Shown here in pieces: positions 9,610 to 18,913 of a stretch of 64,000 nucleotides of DNA. Below the pieces are notes generated by a model. It was not told the origin of the DNA. It ran no database searches and saw only the letters and a program-made list of their open reading frames with translations. Within the stretch, counting starts at the first letter, position 1. Each line of letters starts with the position of its first letter. Both the position numbers and the translations under genes were made by a program. Origin of the DNA: Azoarcus indigens (GTDB taxonomy: Bacteria; Pseudomonadota; Gammaproteobacteria; Burkholderiales; Rhodocyclaceae); assembly GCF_004361735.1 (NCBI RefSeq), contig NZ_SNVV01000003.1:186001-250000 (forward strand), given 5' to 3'.

Positions 9610-10647
9610 ATGACCACCTGGACTGACTACCTCGCCCAACAGGGCGCCTCCGTGGACACCGACAACCGCCCCACCCTGCGCTTCGGCGCCGCTGCCGACG
9701 AGGTCCGCGTCGCGGTTGAACAGACGGTTGCCGTTCCCCTGCTCCACCTTGGGCTGATACGCAGCGTCGGCCCGGAATCCGCGCCCTTCCTGCACAACCT
9801 GTTCTCCAACGACGTGAACAAGCTGGCCGCGGGCCAGGCGCAGTGGAACAGCTTCAACACGCCCAAGGGCCGCATGCTCGCCAGCCTGCTGCTGTGGCCT
9901 GAAGGCGAGGGCCATGCGCTGGTGGCCAGCGCCGACATCGTGCCGGCGCTGGCGAAGAAGCTGTCGATGTATGTCCTGCGCAGCAAGGTGAAACTGGCCG
10001 ACGCCAGCGCGGACACCGCGCTGATCGGCCTCTCCGGCGCCAACGCAGCCGCCCTCCTTGGCCGGGCCGGCCTGCCGCTGCCAGAAGGCAGCCTGCAGCA
10101 GGCGGAAGCGAACGGCGTGCGCGTCGTGCGCCTGCAGGACGATCTCTACCTGCTGGCCGTCGCCACCGACGCCGCCGCGGCCACCTTCGGCGCCCTGCTC
10201 GAAGCCGGCGCCGCCAGGGCCGGCACCGCCGCCTGGGAACTGGCGACGATACGCGCCGGCCTGCCGCTGGTCACCGCGGCCACCCAGGAGGAATTCGTCG
10301 CCCAGATGCTCAACTACGAGGTCATCGGCGGCGTCAATTTCAAGAAGGGCTGCTACCCCGGCCAGGAGATCGTCGCCCGCACCCAGTACCTGGGCAAGCT
10401 GAAGAAGCGGATGTACCGGGTGGCCGGCGAGGCCGGCGCTCTGCCAGCGGCCGGCAGTGACCTCTATGCGCCGGATTTCGGCGACCAGTCCGCCGGCAAG
10501 CTGGTGAACGTCGCTCCTTCGCCTGCCGGCGGCTTCGAGGCCCTGGCGGTGCTGCAGAGCAGCAGCGCCGAAGCCGGCGAGATTCACCTCGGCAGCCCCA
10601 GCGGCCCGCTGCTGAAGCTGCTGGAACTGCCCTACGCCCTGCCCTGA
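9610..10647 (+). CDS. ygfZ: YgfZ/GcvT-fold folate-binding protein
   Basis: A 345-residue tetrahydrofolate-binding protein of the YgfZ/IBA57 group, which helps assemble or repair certain [4Fe-4S] enzymes. The signature KKGCYPGQEIVART near residues 245-258, with the reactive Cys, is intact. The earlier LHNLFSNDVNKL and FNTPKGRMLASLLL regions match the GcvT fold. It is divergent from mltG and is followed 17 bases later by the DUF4936 gene. The window also encodes an iron-sulfur formate dehydrogenase, but no direct link is implied. Confidence 0.93.
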   Translation: MTTWTDYLAQQGASVDTDNRPTLRFGAAADEVRVAVEQTVAVPLLHLGLIRSVGPESAPFLHNLFSNDVNKLAAGQAQWNSFNTPKGRMLASLLLWPEGEGHALVASADIVPALAKKLSMYVLRSKVKLADASADTALIGLSGANAAALLGRAGLPLPEGSLQQAEANGVRVVRLQDDLYLLAVATDAAAATFGALLEAGAARAGTAAWELATIRAGLPLVTAATQEEFVAQMLNYEVIGGVNFKKGCYPGQEIVARTQYLGKLKKRMYRVAGEAGALPAAGSDLYAPDFGDQSAGKLVNVAPSPAGGFEALAVLQSSSAEAGEIHLGSPSGPLLKLLELPYALP

Positions 10648-10664
10648 ACCGAACAGGAACGCTC

Positions 10665-10970
10665 ATGAACGCCACTCCGGTCCCGCTGCGCTACTACATC
10701 TATTACCGTGTCCGGGCGGACATCGACCCGGTCGATGCCCGCGCCACCATACGGGCGATGCAAACGGTGATCGCCAGCCGCAGCGGCATCGCGGGCCGGC
10801 TGCTGGAGCGGGTGAACGACGAGCGCACCTGGATGGAAGTGTACGAAGGCGACGGCGTCGCCGAAGCCTTCGAGACCGCGCTTATGGAAGAAGCGGAAGC
10901 ACACCAGGTGGTGGATCTGGTGGAGGAAGGCACCGTGCGCCACCTGGAGCGCTTCCGCGAATGTGTCTGA
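10665..10970 (+). CDS. DUF4936 family protein
   Basis: A 101-residue cytoplasmic protein matching DUF4936, a small family found mainly in betaproteobacteria with no assigned function. Visible hallmarks are YYIYYRVRADI at the start, a central AMQTVIASRSGIAGRLLERV, and TWMEVYEGDGVAEAFETAL. The compact alternating pattern suggests a ferredoxin-like alpha/beta fold, but that is inference. Its last bases overlap the start of the NRDE gene by ten, so translation of the two is coupled. Confidence 0.8.
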   Translation: MNATPVPLRYYIYYRVRADIDPVDARATIRAMQTVIASRSGIAGRLLERVNDERTWMEVYEGDGVAEAFETALMEEAEAHQVVDLVEEGTVRHLERFRECV

Positions 10971-11740
10971 TCCTGCTGGCCTGGCAGGCGCACCCCGACT
11001 ACCCGCTGATCGTCGCCGGCAACCGGGATGAGTTCCTCGCCCGGCCGGCCTCGCCGGCGCACTGGTGGCCGGATGCACCCGATCTGCTCGCCGGCCGCGA
11101 CCTGGAAGCCGGCGGCACCTGGATGGGCCTCTCCCGCGGCGGCCGCTTCGCCGCCCTGACCAACTATCGCGACCCCAGCCAGCATCGCCCCGGCCTGCCC
11201 TCGCGCGGGCAACTGGTGCGCAATGCACTGGAGAGCGACACTGGCACGCTGACGACGTTGGAGGCGATCGCCAGCGACAGCGCCCGCTACGCCGGCTTCA
11301 ACCTGCTGCTGTGCGATGGCCGCGAACTCGGCATCCATGAGAGCGTGGGCGGCGCCGTCCGCGTGCTGGAGCCCGGCGTGTACGGCCTCTCCAACCACTT
11401 GCTGGACACGCCCTGGCCCAAGGTGAAGCGCAGCCGCGAGCGCTTCATCGCCGCGCTGCAGGGCGAGCCGAACGCAGACGCCATCCTTGCCGCGCTGCGC
11501 GACCCCACCCCGGCGGCGGACGGCCATCTCCCCGCCACCGGCGTCAGCCTGGAATGGGAGCGTCACCTGTCGCCTGCCTTCATTCGCGCACCGGGCTACG
11601 GTACCCGCTGTACCAGCCTGATCCTGTTCCACCGCGATAGCCATGTGCGCTTCCGCGAGTGGACCTGGCGCGACGACGGCGAGCTGGCCAGCGAGGTCGA
11701 TCATCGCTACCACCTCGCTGCGCCCGGCGGCAAGAGCTGA
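10961..11740 (+). CDS. NRDE family (TANGO2-like) protein
   Basis: A 259-residue member of the NRDE/TANGO2 family. It has the conserved N-terminal Cys directly after Met (MCLILLAWQAHPDYP) and the name-giving NRDEF near residue 22. WWPDAPDLLAGRDLEAGGTWMG and FAALTNYRDP follow, all typical. The fold resembles N-terminal nucleophile hydrolases, and the eukaryotic relative is linked to heme or lipid handling. The bacterial role is not settled. The gene is coupled to DUF4936 upstream and meets the convergent acetyltransferase gene after 60 bases. Confidence 0.9.
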   Translation: MCLILLAWQAHPDYPLIVAGNRDEFLARPASPAHWWPDAPDLLAGRDLEAGGTWMGLSRGGRFAALTNYRDPSQHRPGLPSRGQLVRNALESDTGTLTTLEAIASDSARYAGFNLLLCDGRELGIHESVGGAVRVLEPGVYGLSNHLLDTPWPKVKRSRERFIAALQGEPNADAILAALRDPTPAADGHLPATGVSLEWERHLSPAFIRAPGYGTRCTSLILFHRDSHVRFREWTWRDDGELASEVDHRYHLAAPGGKS

Positions 11741-11800
11741 ACCAGGGCACCCTGTTCCGCCCAGCGGCGAACGGCGACAGCTCCGCCGTCCGGCCCAAGC

Positions 11801-12235
11801 TCAGACGGCCAGCATCCGCCGCATCGTCCGGTGCGGAATCCCCGCATCCATGAACACCTCGCCTTCGGCGACGAAGCCGTGGCGGGCGTAGAAGGGCTGC
11901 GCCTGCACCTGGGCGTTGAGCACCGCTGCATCAAAGCCCTGCCGCCTCGCCTCGGCCACCAGCGCCTCCAGTACCTGGCCACCGAGGCCGCAGCCACGCC
12001 GGTCCGCCGCCACCGCCATCCGGCCGATGTGGCCATCCGGCAGCAGACGGCCGGTGGCCACCACCCGGCCATCCGCCTGGCGCAGCACCGCATGGCGGCA
12101 CAACGGGTCGAATTCGTCCCGCTCCAGTTCCAGCGGCACGCCCTGTTCGACGACGAAGACCTGCTCGCGCAGCGGCAGGGCCAGCGCCTCGGCCTCGCGC
12201 CAGTCCAGCAGGCTCAGTTCCAGCCCATCGCTCAT
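11801..12235 (-). CDS. GNAT family N-acetyltransferase
   Basis: A 144-residue acetyltransferase counted from the ATG at 12235 (MSDGLELSLLDW); the longer frame upstream runs through the L,D-transpeptidase gene and is not credible. The acetyl-CoA loop is GRMAVAADRRGCGLGGQVLEAL (motif A), preceded by REQVFVVEQGVPLELERDEFD, which is typical of the ElaA-like branch. PFYARHGFVAEGEVFMDAGIPH matches the C-terminal motif B. ElaA-type proteins lack a known substrate. The gene follows the L,D-transpeptidase by seven bases in a run with tadA. Confidence 0.88.
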   Translation of the reverse strand: MSDGLELSLLDWREAEALALPLREQVFVVEQGVPLELERDEFDPLCRHAVLRQADGRVVATGRLLPDGHIGRMAVAADRRGCGLGGQVLEALVAEARRQGFDAAVLNAQVQAQPFYARHGFVAEGEVFMDAGIPHRTMRRMLAV

Positions 12236-12242
12236 TCGACGC

Positions 12243-12722
12243 TCATTCCACAATCTCCACCGGAGTCCCCGGCTGCACCAGCGCGAACAGCTCCAGGACG
12301 TCGCGATTGCGCATACGCACGCAGCCGTGGGAATGCGGCTCGCCCATAGGCTGGTCTTCGCCGGTACCGTGGATGTAGATGTAGCGCCGCATGCTGTCCA
12401 CCTGGCCCAGGCGGTTGCGCCCCGGCTCCTCACCGCACAGCCACAGGATGCGCGACAGGATCCAGTCGCGCTCTGGATGCGCCGCGGCCAGCTCGGGCGA
12501 CCAGCATTCCCCCGTCGGCCGGCGGCCCCGGAAAACCGCGCCCGCCGGTTGGCCAGCGCCGATCAGCGCGCGGATGCGATGCCGTCCGCGTGGCGTCTGC
12601 AGGCTGCCGCTCTGCTCGCCCGCCCCTTTTGCCGAAGTCGACACCGAGTAGCGCCGTATGCAGGCGCCATCGTTGCCGAAGAGGGCGAGCCGCTGGCTGC
12701 CGAGATCGATGCGGATGCGCAT
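12243..12722 (-). CDS. L,D-transpeptidase (YkuD domain)
   Basis: A 159-residue protein, counted from ATG 12722, that is almost entirely one YkuD catalytic domain. The active-site motif is SHGCVRM near residues 137-143, with the upstream His in YIYIHGTGE. Such enzymes form or exchange peptide cross-links in peptidoglycan or attach lipoproteins to it. No signal peptide is visible at this start (MRIRIDLGSQRLALFG). It may therefore be one of the short ErfK/YkuD proteins of unclear location, or export may depend on an unrecognised route. It starts two bases after the tadA stop, hence operonic. Confidence 0.9.
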   Translation of the reverse strand: MRIRIDLGSQRLALFGNDGACIRRYSVSTSAKGAGEQSGSLQTPRGRHRIRALIGAGQPAGAVFRGRRPTGECWSPELAAAHPERDWILSRILWLCGEEPGRNRLGQVDSMRRYIYIHGTGEDQPMGEPHSHGCVRMRNRDVLELFALVQPGTPVEIVE

Positions 12723-12724
12723 GT

Positions 12725-13267
<543 letters not shown>

Positions 13268-13328
13268 TCACAGCCCGGCCCCGGCGCCCGCTTGCCGGCC
13301 CCGGCGGCGACCGTAAGATGCGCTCAAC

Positions 13329-15101
13329 ATGGGGCACGATATGCCAACAACAGCACCCACTCCCTCAGAGACCGTCAAGCTAAAACACCTCAGCCGCTGG
13401 CAGAGCGTGACGCTTTACTTCATTGCGGCGCTGACCTGGCTGGCGATATGCAGCCGGCTGCCCCACGCCCACGCCGACGCCTGGCGCACCGCCGGCCTGC
13501 TGGCGATAGGCGCGCTGGCGCTCTCCTGTTCCTGGCGTCGCTCCTTGCCAGCGCAACCAACACCGCCACCGGCCACGGCCACCCACAAACTGGAGCAGCG
13601 ACTGGACGAGGAGGCCGAGCGCTACCGCGTGCTGGTGGAGAGTTCGCCGGTCGGCATCCTGCACTACGACAAACAGCTCAAGATCACCCAGCACAACAGC
13701 CGCCTGAGCAAGCTCTTGCAGGTGCCCGGCGACGCCCTGCTGGGCCTGGAGATGGACCGCTTGCAGGACCAGCGCGTGCTGCCCGCGCTGCGGGCTGCGC
13801 TGGCAGGAGAATCCGGCCGCTACGACGGTGCCTACCACGTCACCCGGTCCCGCCGCCGCCTGCAGGTTCGCCTGCGCACCGCGCCGGTGTACGGCCCGGA
13901 CCGCCGCATCACCGGCGGCGTCGCCATCGTCGAGGACACCACCGCCCAGTACGAAGCCGAAGCCATGCTGCACGACAGCGAGGCCCGCTACGCGCTGGCG
14001 ATGCGCGGCACCAACGAAGGCCTGTGGGACTGGAGCCCGGCCAGCGACGACCTCTTCCTCTCCAGCCGCCTGGTGGAAATGCTGGGCATGCAGGGCGAGC
14101 ACCTGCGTACCAATGGCAAGGACTGGCTGGCGCGCCTGCATCCGGAGGACGCCCGGCGCTTCAGCCAGACCCTGGTAGAGCACCTGAAGGGCCACACGCC
14201 CCACTTCGAATGCGAATACCGCGTGCGTGACGCCGCCGGCGAATGGCGCTGGGTGCTGGCGCGCGGGCTGGCGCAGATAGACGACAAGGGCCAGGCCTAC
14301 CGCATGGTGGGCTCAGTGGGCGACATCACCCCGCGCAAGGCCGCGGAGGCCGAGTTGCAGGCACTCAACCGCGAGCTGGAATCCCGCGTCACCGAACGCA
14401 CCGCGCAGATGACCACCGCCCTGGCTGAACTCGAGTCCTTCAGCTACTCGGTGTCCCACGATCTGCGGGCCCCCCTGCGCGCCATCGACGGCTATGGCGC
14501 GATCCTCTCCTCCGAGCACGCCGAAGCCCTGGGCGAGGACGCCCGCCATCTGCTGCAGCGCATGCGGGCGGCCGCCCAGCGCATGGGCCGGCTGATCGAC
14601 GATCTGCTGAACCTCGCCCACGTCTCCCGCCAGGCCATACGGCGCGATCCGGTGAACATCAGCGAGCTGGCGGCCGAGGTGATCGCCGAACTGCGGCTGA
14701 CCGACTCCCTGCGCGCGCTCGAAGTCAGTATCCAGCCCGGCCTCCTGGCCAATGCCGACCCCGGCCTCACTCGCATCCTGTTGCGCAACCTGCTGGGCAA
14801 TGCCTGGAAATTCACCGCCCGCAGCCCGGCAGCGCGAATCGACGTCCGCAGCGAGGGAGTTGGGGATGGCGCAGGCGCCTTGCGCATCTGCGTGGAGGAC
14901 AACGGCGCCGGTTTCGACATGCGCTACGCCGACAAGCTTTTCGTGCCTTTCCAGCGCCTGCACCACGAGCGCGATTTCGAAGGCTCCGGCATCGGCCTGG
15001 CGACGGTGGCGCGCATCGTTCATCGCCACGGCGGTGACATAGACGCCACCGGCGAGCCCGGCAAGGGCGCCCGTTTCTGCTTCAGCCTGGGGCCGGGCTG
15101 A
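13329..15101 (+). CDS. PAS-containing membrane sensor histidine kinase
   Basis: A 590-residue orphan sensor kinase. Two transmembrane helices lie near residues 25-65 (LYFIAALTWLAICS and TAGLLAIGALALSC) with little periplasmic sequence between. Two PAS domains follow (about 95-200 and 205-335), the second a PAS_3-type fold, then a HisKA dimerisation domain with the phosphorylated His in YSVSHDLRAPLRAID (about residue 376). The ATPase domain has LLGNAWKF (N box), VEDNGAGFD (G1) and GSGIGLATV (G2). A second ATG at 13341 is a possible start. No response regulator or receiver domain adjoins it, so its partner is elsewhere. The PAS domains suggest internal redox or ligand sensing. Confidence 0.9.
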   Translation: MGHDMPTTAPTPSETVKLKHLSRWQSVTLYFIAALTWLAICSRLPHAHADAWRTAGLLAIGALALSCSWRRSLPAQPTPPPATATHKLEQRLDEEAERYRVLVESSPVGILHYDKQLKITQHNSRLSKLLQVPGDALLGLEMDRLQDQRVLPALRAALAGESGRYDGAYHVTRSRRRLQVRLRTAPVYGPDRRITGGVAIVEDTTAQYEAEAMLHDSEARYALAMRGTNEGLWDWSPASDDLFLSSRLVEMLGMQGEHLRTNGKDWLARLHPEDARRFSQTLVEHLKGHTPHFECEYRVRDAAGEWRWVLARGLAQIDDKGQAYRMVGSVGDITPRKAAEAELQALNRELESRVTERTAQMTTALAELESFSYSVSHDLRAPLRAIDGYGAILSSEHAEALGEDARHLLQRMRAAAQRMGRLIDDLLNLAHVSRQAIRRDPVNISELAAEVIAELRLTDSLRALEVSIQPGLLANADPGLTRILLRNLLGNAWKFTARSPAARIDVRSEGVGDGAGALRICVEDNGAGFDMRYADKLFVPFQRLHHERDFEGSGIGLATVARIVHRHGGDIDATGEPGKGARFCFSLGPG

Positions 15102-15234
15102 GCGCGTGAAAGGGGCCGCAGATCAGCTCGCCAGCGGCCCATCCGGCCTTCTCGTCATTCTCATCGACACCGGCGCCGCAGTGCGACGGAACAGGTGCCG
15201 TCCCGCCGCCTCGCCGCGGCCTCCGCCCGCCTTG

Positions 15235-16257
15235 CTACAGGGTCAGCACCACGCGGCCGTCGATGCGCCCTTCCTTCATGCGGGCGAAGATGTTGTTGAT
15301 GTTCTCCAGCCTGTCGGTGCTGAAGTGGGAGGCCACCTTGCCCTCGCCGGCGAAGGCCAGCGCCTCTTCCAGGTCCTTGCGGGTGCCGACGATGGAGCCG
15401 CGCACCGTCTTGGCATTCAGCACCACATCGAAGATGGGCAGGCCGAAGTCCCCCGGCGGCAGGCCGACCAGCGACATCGTGCCGCGCTTGTGCAGCATGC
15501 CGACCGCCTGGGCAAAAGCGGCACGCGACACTGCGGTCACCAGCACGCCGTGGGCGCCGCGGATCTGCGCCTGCACAGTGGCTACCGGATCGCTGGTGGC
15601 AGCGTTGATCACCTCATCCGCGCCCAGGCTGCGGGCCAGCGCCAGCTTGTCCTCCGCCACGTCCACCGCGATCACATGGAAGCCCATGGCCTTGGCGTAC
15701 TGCACCGCCATGTGGCCCAGGCCGCCTATGCCGGAGATCGCCACCCAGTCGCCCGGCTTGCAATCCAGCATCTTCAAGCCTTTGTAGACGGTGACGCCGG
15801 CGCATAACACCGGCGAGGCCGGGGCGAAAGCCAGGCCATCCGGCAGGCGGCCAACGTAGTTGGGGTCGGCCAGCACGTATTCGGCATAGCCGCCGTTCAC
15901 CGTGTAGCCGGTCATCTGCTGTTCGTCGCACAGGGTTTCCCAACCGGTGAGGCAATGCTCGCAATGGCCGCAAGCGGTGTGCAGCCAGGGCACGCCGACG
16001 CGGTCGCCCTCGCGCACATGGCTCACGCCCTCGCCGACGGCGGCCACATAACCCACGCCCTCATGCCCCGGGATGAAGGGCAGGCTGGGCTTCACCGGCC
16101 AGTCGCCGTCGGCGGCGTGCAGGTCGGTGTGGCAGACGCCGGAGGCGACCACCTTCACCAGCACCTGGCCGCGCCCGACTTCGGGTATCGGTAGCTCCTC
16201 GATCTGCAGCGGTGCGCCAAAGGAATGGACAACGGCGGCTTTCATTTTCGTGGCCAT
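15235..16257 (-). CDS. adhP: Zinc-dependent alcohol dehydrogenase (AdhP-like)
   Basis: A 340-residue medium-chain NAD-dependent dehydrogenase, counted from ATG 16257, which has a good ribosome site (GAGGAG) eight bases upstream; the frame extends to 16344 without a better start. The catalytic zinc Cys and His lie in SGVCHTDLHAADGDW and GHEGVG. The structural zinc Cys set is CGHCEHCLTGWETLC, and the Rossmann loop is GIGGLGHMAV near residue 175. Sequence and length agree with AdhP (propanol-preferring) enzymes, which interconvert ethanol or propanol and the aldehyde. It is divergent from the SLC13-type transporter across a 190-bp region that carries a short inverted repeat. Confidence 0.9.
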   Translation of the reverse strand: MATKMKAAVVHSFGAPLQIEELPIPEVGRGQVLVKVVASGVCHTDLHAADGDWPVKPSLPFIPGHEGVGYVAAVGEGVSHVREGDRVGVPWLHTACGHCEHCLTGWETLCDEQQMTGYTVNGGYAEYVLADPNYVGRLPDGLAFAPASPVLCAGVTVYKGLKMLDCKPGDWVAISGIGGLGHMAVQYAKAMGFHVIAVDVAEDKLALARSLGADEVINAATSDPVATVQAQIRGAHGVLVTAVSRAAFAQAVGMLHKRGTMSLVGLPPGDFGLPIFDVVLNAKTVRGSIVGTRKDLEEALAFAGEGKVASHFSTDRLENINNIFARMKEGRIDGRVVLTL

Positions 16258-16369
16258 GATGGACTCCTCGAAGATGACGGGAATGCGTTTTTCAGCCGGT
16301 TTCAGCATAGACCGCCCACATCGAGGCGCTATGACCGAAGTCAAAACCCAGCCAGGGGCAGGGTGCTAA

Positions 16370-16388
16370 AACGGAACTGCGATCCGTT
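16370..16388. promoter_or_regulatory. Inverted repeat between adhP and the transporter gene
   Basis: AACGGA and TCCGTT form a perfect six-base inverted repeat around a seven-base centre, in the shared region of two divergent genes, 60 bp before the transporter start. The size fits an operator for a dimeric regulator, but no regulator for it is identifiable. Confidence 0.3.
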
Positions 16389-16447
16389 CAGCGGCATCGC
16401 GGCGGCGCCCACGAGGCGCTGCTTCCCAACGCATCGGAGGTAGAAAA

Positions 16448-18034
16448 ATGAACACCACGTCCTCCCCCGCCGGGCCGCTACAGCAGGCCCCGCTCGCCTC
16501 CGCGGCGGCAGCCGCGCCAGCACCCACCGCTCCCCCTGCCCGGATGATGGCGGCCAGCCAGCAAACGCCAGCATGGAAGCGTCTTCCTCTGGGTCTGCTC
16601 GCCGGCATCCTGGCGGCATTCGTGATCCTGCTGCTGCCCCAGCCGGAGGGGCTCACACCGGCTGGCCAGCGCATCCTCGCGGTGCTGGCTTTCGCCGTCA
16701 TCGTCTGGCTCACCGAGGCCATCGATTACGCGGTCTCGTCGGTGCTCATCGTGGCGATGATCGCCTTCCTGCTCGGCACCGCGCCCTCGGCGGCGAATCC
16801 GGAAGTGGCGGTAGGCACCGGCAGCGCCCTCACCACCGCGATGTCCGGCTTCTCCAACTCCGGCCTCACCCTGGTCGGCGCCGGCCTCTTCATCTCGGTG
16901 GCGATGACCGCCAGCGGGCTGGACAAGCGCATCGCCCTGCGAACGCTTTCGGTGGTCGGCACCGGCGCCCGCCGCATCCTGATCGGCGCCATCGTCGTCA
17001 CCATCCTGCTGTCCTTCATCGTGCCCTCGGCCACCGCCCGCACGGCCTGCGTGGTGCCCATCATGGCGGGCATCATCGCCGCCTTCGGGGTGGACAAGCG
17101 TTCGGTGTTCGCCGCCTCCATCATGATGATGGTGGCGCAGGCGACCAGCGTATGGAACGTCGGCATCCAGACCTCGGCAGCGCAGAACCTGCTCACCGTC
17201 GGCTTCATGCGCCAGATGCTGGGCGACTCGCCGAGCTGGATCGAGTGGCTGGTGGCCGGTGCGCCCTGGGCCATCGTGATGTCGGTGGCGCTCTACTTCC
17301 TCGCCCGCTGGCTGTTCCCGCCGGAAACCGAACGCATCGCCGGCGGCCGCGAGGCGATGAAGAAGGCACTGTCGGAACTCGGCCCGATGAGCGGCAAGGA
17401 ATGGCGGCTGCTGATCGTCACCCTGTGCCTGCTGGGCTTCTGGAGCACCGAGAAAACGCTGCACAGCTTCGACACCGCCTCCACCACCCTGGTCGGCCTC
17501 TCCATCCTGCTGCTGCCTGGCATCGGCGTGATGAGCTGGAAGGACGTGCAGAGCAAGGCCCCCTGGGGCACGCTGGTAGTGTTCGGGGTGGGCATCGGCC
17601 TGGGCACCGCGCTGCTGCAGACCAAGGCGGCGGTATGGCTGGCGGACCTCGCCGTCTCCAACCTGCACCTGGAAACGCTGACGCCGTTCTGGATCTTCGC
17701 CGCGCTGTCCGCCTTCCTGATCGTGATCCACCTCGGCTTCGCCAGCGCCACCGCGCTGACCTCGGCGATGATCCCCATCATGATCGCGGTACTGCAGCGC
17801 CTGGGCGGCGACATCAACGTCATGGGCATGACCATGCTGCTGGGCTTCGTCGTCAGCTTCGGCTTCATCCTGCCGGTGAACGCGCCACAGAACATGTTCT
17901 GCTTCGGCACCGAGACCTTCACCAGCAAGCAATTCACCCGCTTCGGCCTGTGGATCACGGCGGTCGGCTACCTGATGCTGCTGCTCTTCGCCGCGACCTG
18001 GTGGAACTACCTCGGGCTGCTGACGAAGAGCTAG
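16448..18034 (+). CDS. SLC13/DASS family sodium:anion symporter
   Basis: A 528-residue inner-membrane transporter with about eleven hydrophobic helices after a Pro/Ala-rich cytoplasmic N terminus of about 45 residues. The conserved SLC13 signature regions are visible: SFIVPSATARTACVVPIM (helix-hairpin with the SNT-type motif region), WNVGIQTSAAQN, and the repeat-related GFILPVNAPQNMFCFG near the C terminus. Members co-transport Na+ with di- and tricarboxylates or sulfate; the substrate cannot be fixed from sequence. A clear ribosome site (CGGAGG) lies seven bases before the ATG at 16448. It is divergent from adhP and convergent with the thioesterase gene. Confidence 0.88.
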   Translation: MNTTSSPAGPLQQAPLASAAAAAPAPTAPPARMMAASQQTPAWKRLPLGLLAGILAAFVILLLPQPEGLTPAGQRILAVLAFAVIVWLTEAIDYAVSSVLIVAMIAFLLGTAPSAANPEVAVGTGSALTTAMSGFSNSGLTLVGAGLFISVAMTASGLDKRIALRTLSVVGTGARRILIGAIVVTILLSFIVPSATARTACVVPIMAGIIAAFGVDKRSVFAASIMMMVAQATSVWNVGIQTSAAQNLLTVGFMRQMLGDSPSWIEWLVAGAPWAIVMSVALYFLARWLFPPETERIAGGREAMKKALSELGPMSGKEWRLLIVTLCLLGFWSTEKTLHSFDTASTTLVGLSILLLPGIGVMSWKDVQSKAPWGTLVVFGVGIGLGTALLQTKAAVWLADLAVSNLHLETLTPFWIFAALSAFLIVIHLGFASATALTSAMIPIMIAVLQRLGGDINVMGMTMLLGFVVSFGFILPVNAPQNMFCFGTETFTSKQFTRFGLWITAVGYLMLLLFAATWWNYLGLLTKS

Positions 18035-18083
18035 GTGTGAGGGCACTCAGGCCGTCTGCCAGTCTCCGCAGCGTCTGCAGCTC

Positions 18084-18175
18084 CCCGGCCGGGAAGAGGG
18101 GGCGCTCCGCCAAGGGGCGGTTGCGTTCAGCCCCGCGCGGGTCTCTCCCCCTCTCCCGCAGGGAAAAAACACTGC
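18084..18175 (+). repeat. Shortened copy of the dispersed intergenic repeat
   Basis: This stretch contains GAGGGGGCGCTCCGCCAAGG, then GGCGGTTGCGTTCAG and CTCTCCCCCTCTCCCGC. The same blocks occur in the same order and orientation inside the longer copies at 52809-53033 and 61975-62203. It lacks the 3' part with the GAAGCAGTGCTTC hairpin. It sits between two convergent genes, as does the copy at 52809. Confidence 0.65.
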
Positions 18176-18276
18176 AGCGTCACCTCCTTCGAACGCATCA
18201 AGCCTGACCACGTCCCCGGCGCGATCCCGGTCGGAGAAGACTGCTGCCCGCCACCGTTCCCTCTCAGCAGCCACCC

Positions 18277-18762
18277 TCACCGCCCCTGCGCGTACTCCCC
18301 GCGCAGGGTCATCACCACGCTTGAGATGCTCGCCACCAGCTTGCCGTCGTCGCGCTGGATGTCGCAGCGGTAGTGGCTGATCGTCCTGCCGCGGTGCTCC
18401 GCCCAGGCGTGGGCGCGCAGGCGGGTTCGCCACACCGGGCGCAGGAAGGTGGTTTTCAGGTCGATGCTGGTGAAGCTCTCGCCCTCGCCTGCCAGCGTGG
18501 ATTGCGCGGTGCCGATGGCGGCATCCGCCAGTTCGCACAACAGCCCACCATGTACGGTGCCCTGCTGGTTGCCGTGGCGCAGCGGGTCGGCATCCAGTTC
18601 CAGCACCGCCATCGCCTCGCCGATGTCGACGATGCGAAAGCCGAGCAAAGTGGAGATGGCCGTGGGATAGCGCATGTGAGTGGTATCGCCGGCGGCCAGC
18701 GTGCCAGCCAGCTGGCGCTGCAGGTATTCCAGGACGGGGAGCTTGCGGATGGCTGCGTTCAT
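18277..18762 (-). CDS. PaaI-type hotdog-fold thioesterase
   Basis: A 161-residue protein, counted from ATG 18762 (MNAAIRKLPVLEYLQ), of the PaaI/YbgC-like acyl-CoA thioesterase family. The active-site region is GNQQGTVHGGLLCELADAAIG, with the catalytic Asp/Glu-type residue in the central helix, followed by SIDLKTTFLRPV. These enzymes hydrolyse acyl- or aryl-CoA. The upstream frame to 18873 gives an implausible Arg-rich leader. It is divergent from the MocR regulator gene, with a perfect palindrome between them. Control by that regulator is therefore likely. Confidence 0.88.
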   Translation of the reverse strand: MNAAIRKLPVLEYLQRQLAGTLAAGDTTHMRYPTAISTLLGFRIVDIGEAMAVLELDADPLRHGNQQGTVHGGLLCELADAAIGTAQSTLAGEGESFTSIDLKTTFLRPVWRTRLRAHAWAEHRGRTISHYRCDIQRDDGKLVASISSVVMTLRGEYAQGR

Positions 18763-18878
18763 GGTCCTTGCTTTCCTCTGTCGGGAGTCGAGGGCCGCCA
18801 TCTCGCCCGCAATTCCCAAGGGACAGGAGAGGGCGGGCATGCAACGACGGCTTCCGAGGCGCAGCCTAGGCACTTAGA

Positions 18879-18904
18879 CTAGGACAATCAAAGAATTGTC
18901 CTAG
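18879..18904. promoter_or_regulatory. Perfect palindromic operator, MocR regulator/thioesterase
   Basis: CTAGGACAAT (18879-18888) and ATTGTCCTAG (18895-18904) are exact inverted complements around the six bases CAAAGA. The element is ten bases before the ATG of the MocR-type regulator and about 117 bases before the divergent thioesterase start. GntR-type dimers bind such inverted repeats. Autoregulation, and possibly control of the thioesterase, is inferred from position only. Confidence 0.7.
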
Positions 18905-18913
18905 ATACACTTC

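Noticed and set aside
16478-18046. A 522-codon open frame opposite the SLC13-type gene
   Set aside because: The plus-strand frame has clear transmembrane helices and SLC13 motifs; the opposite frame is a His/Asp-rich mirror of them.
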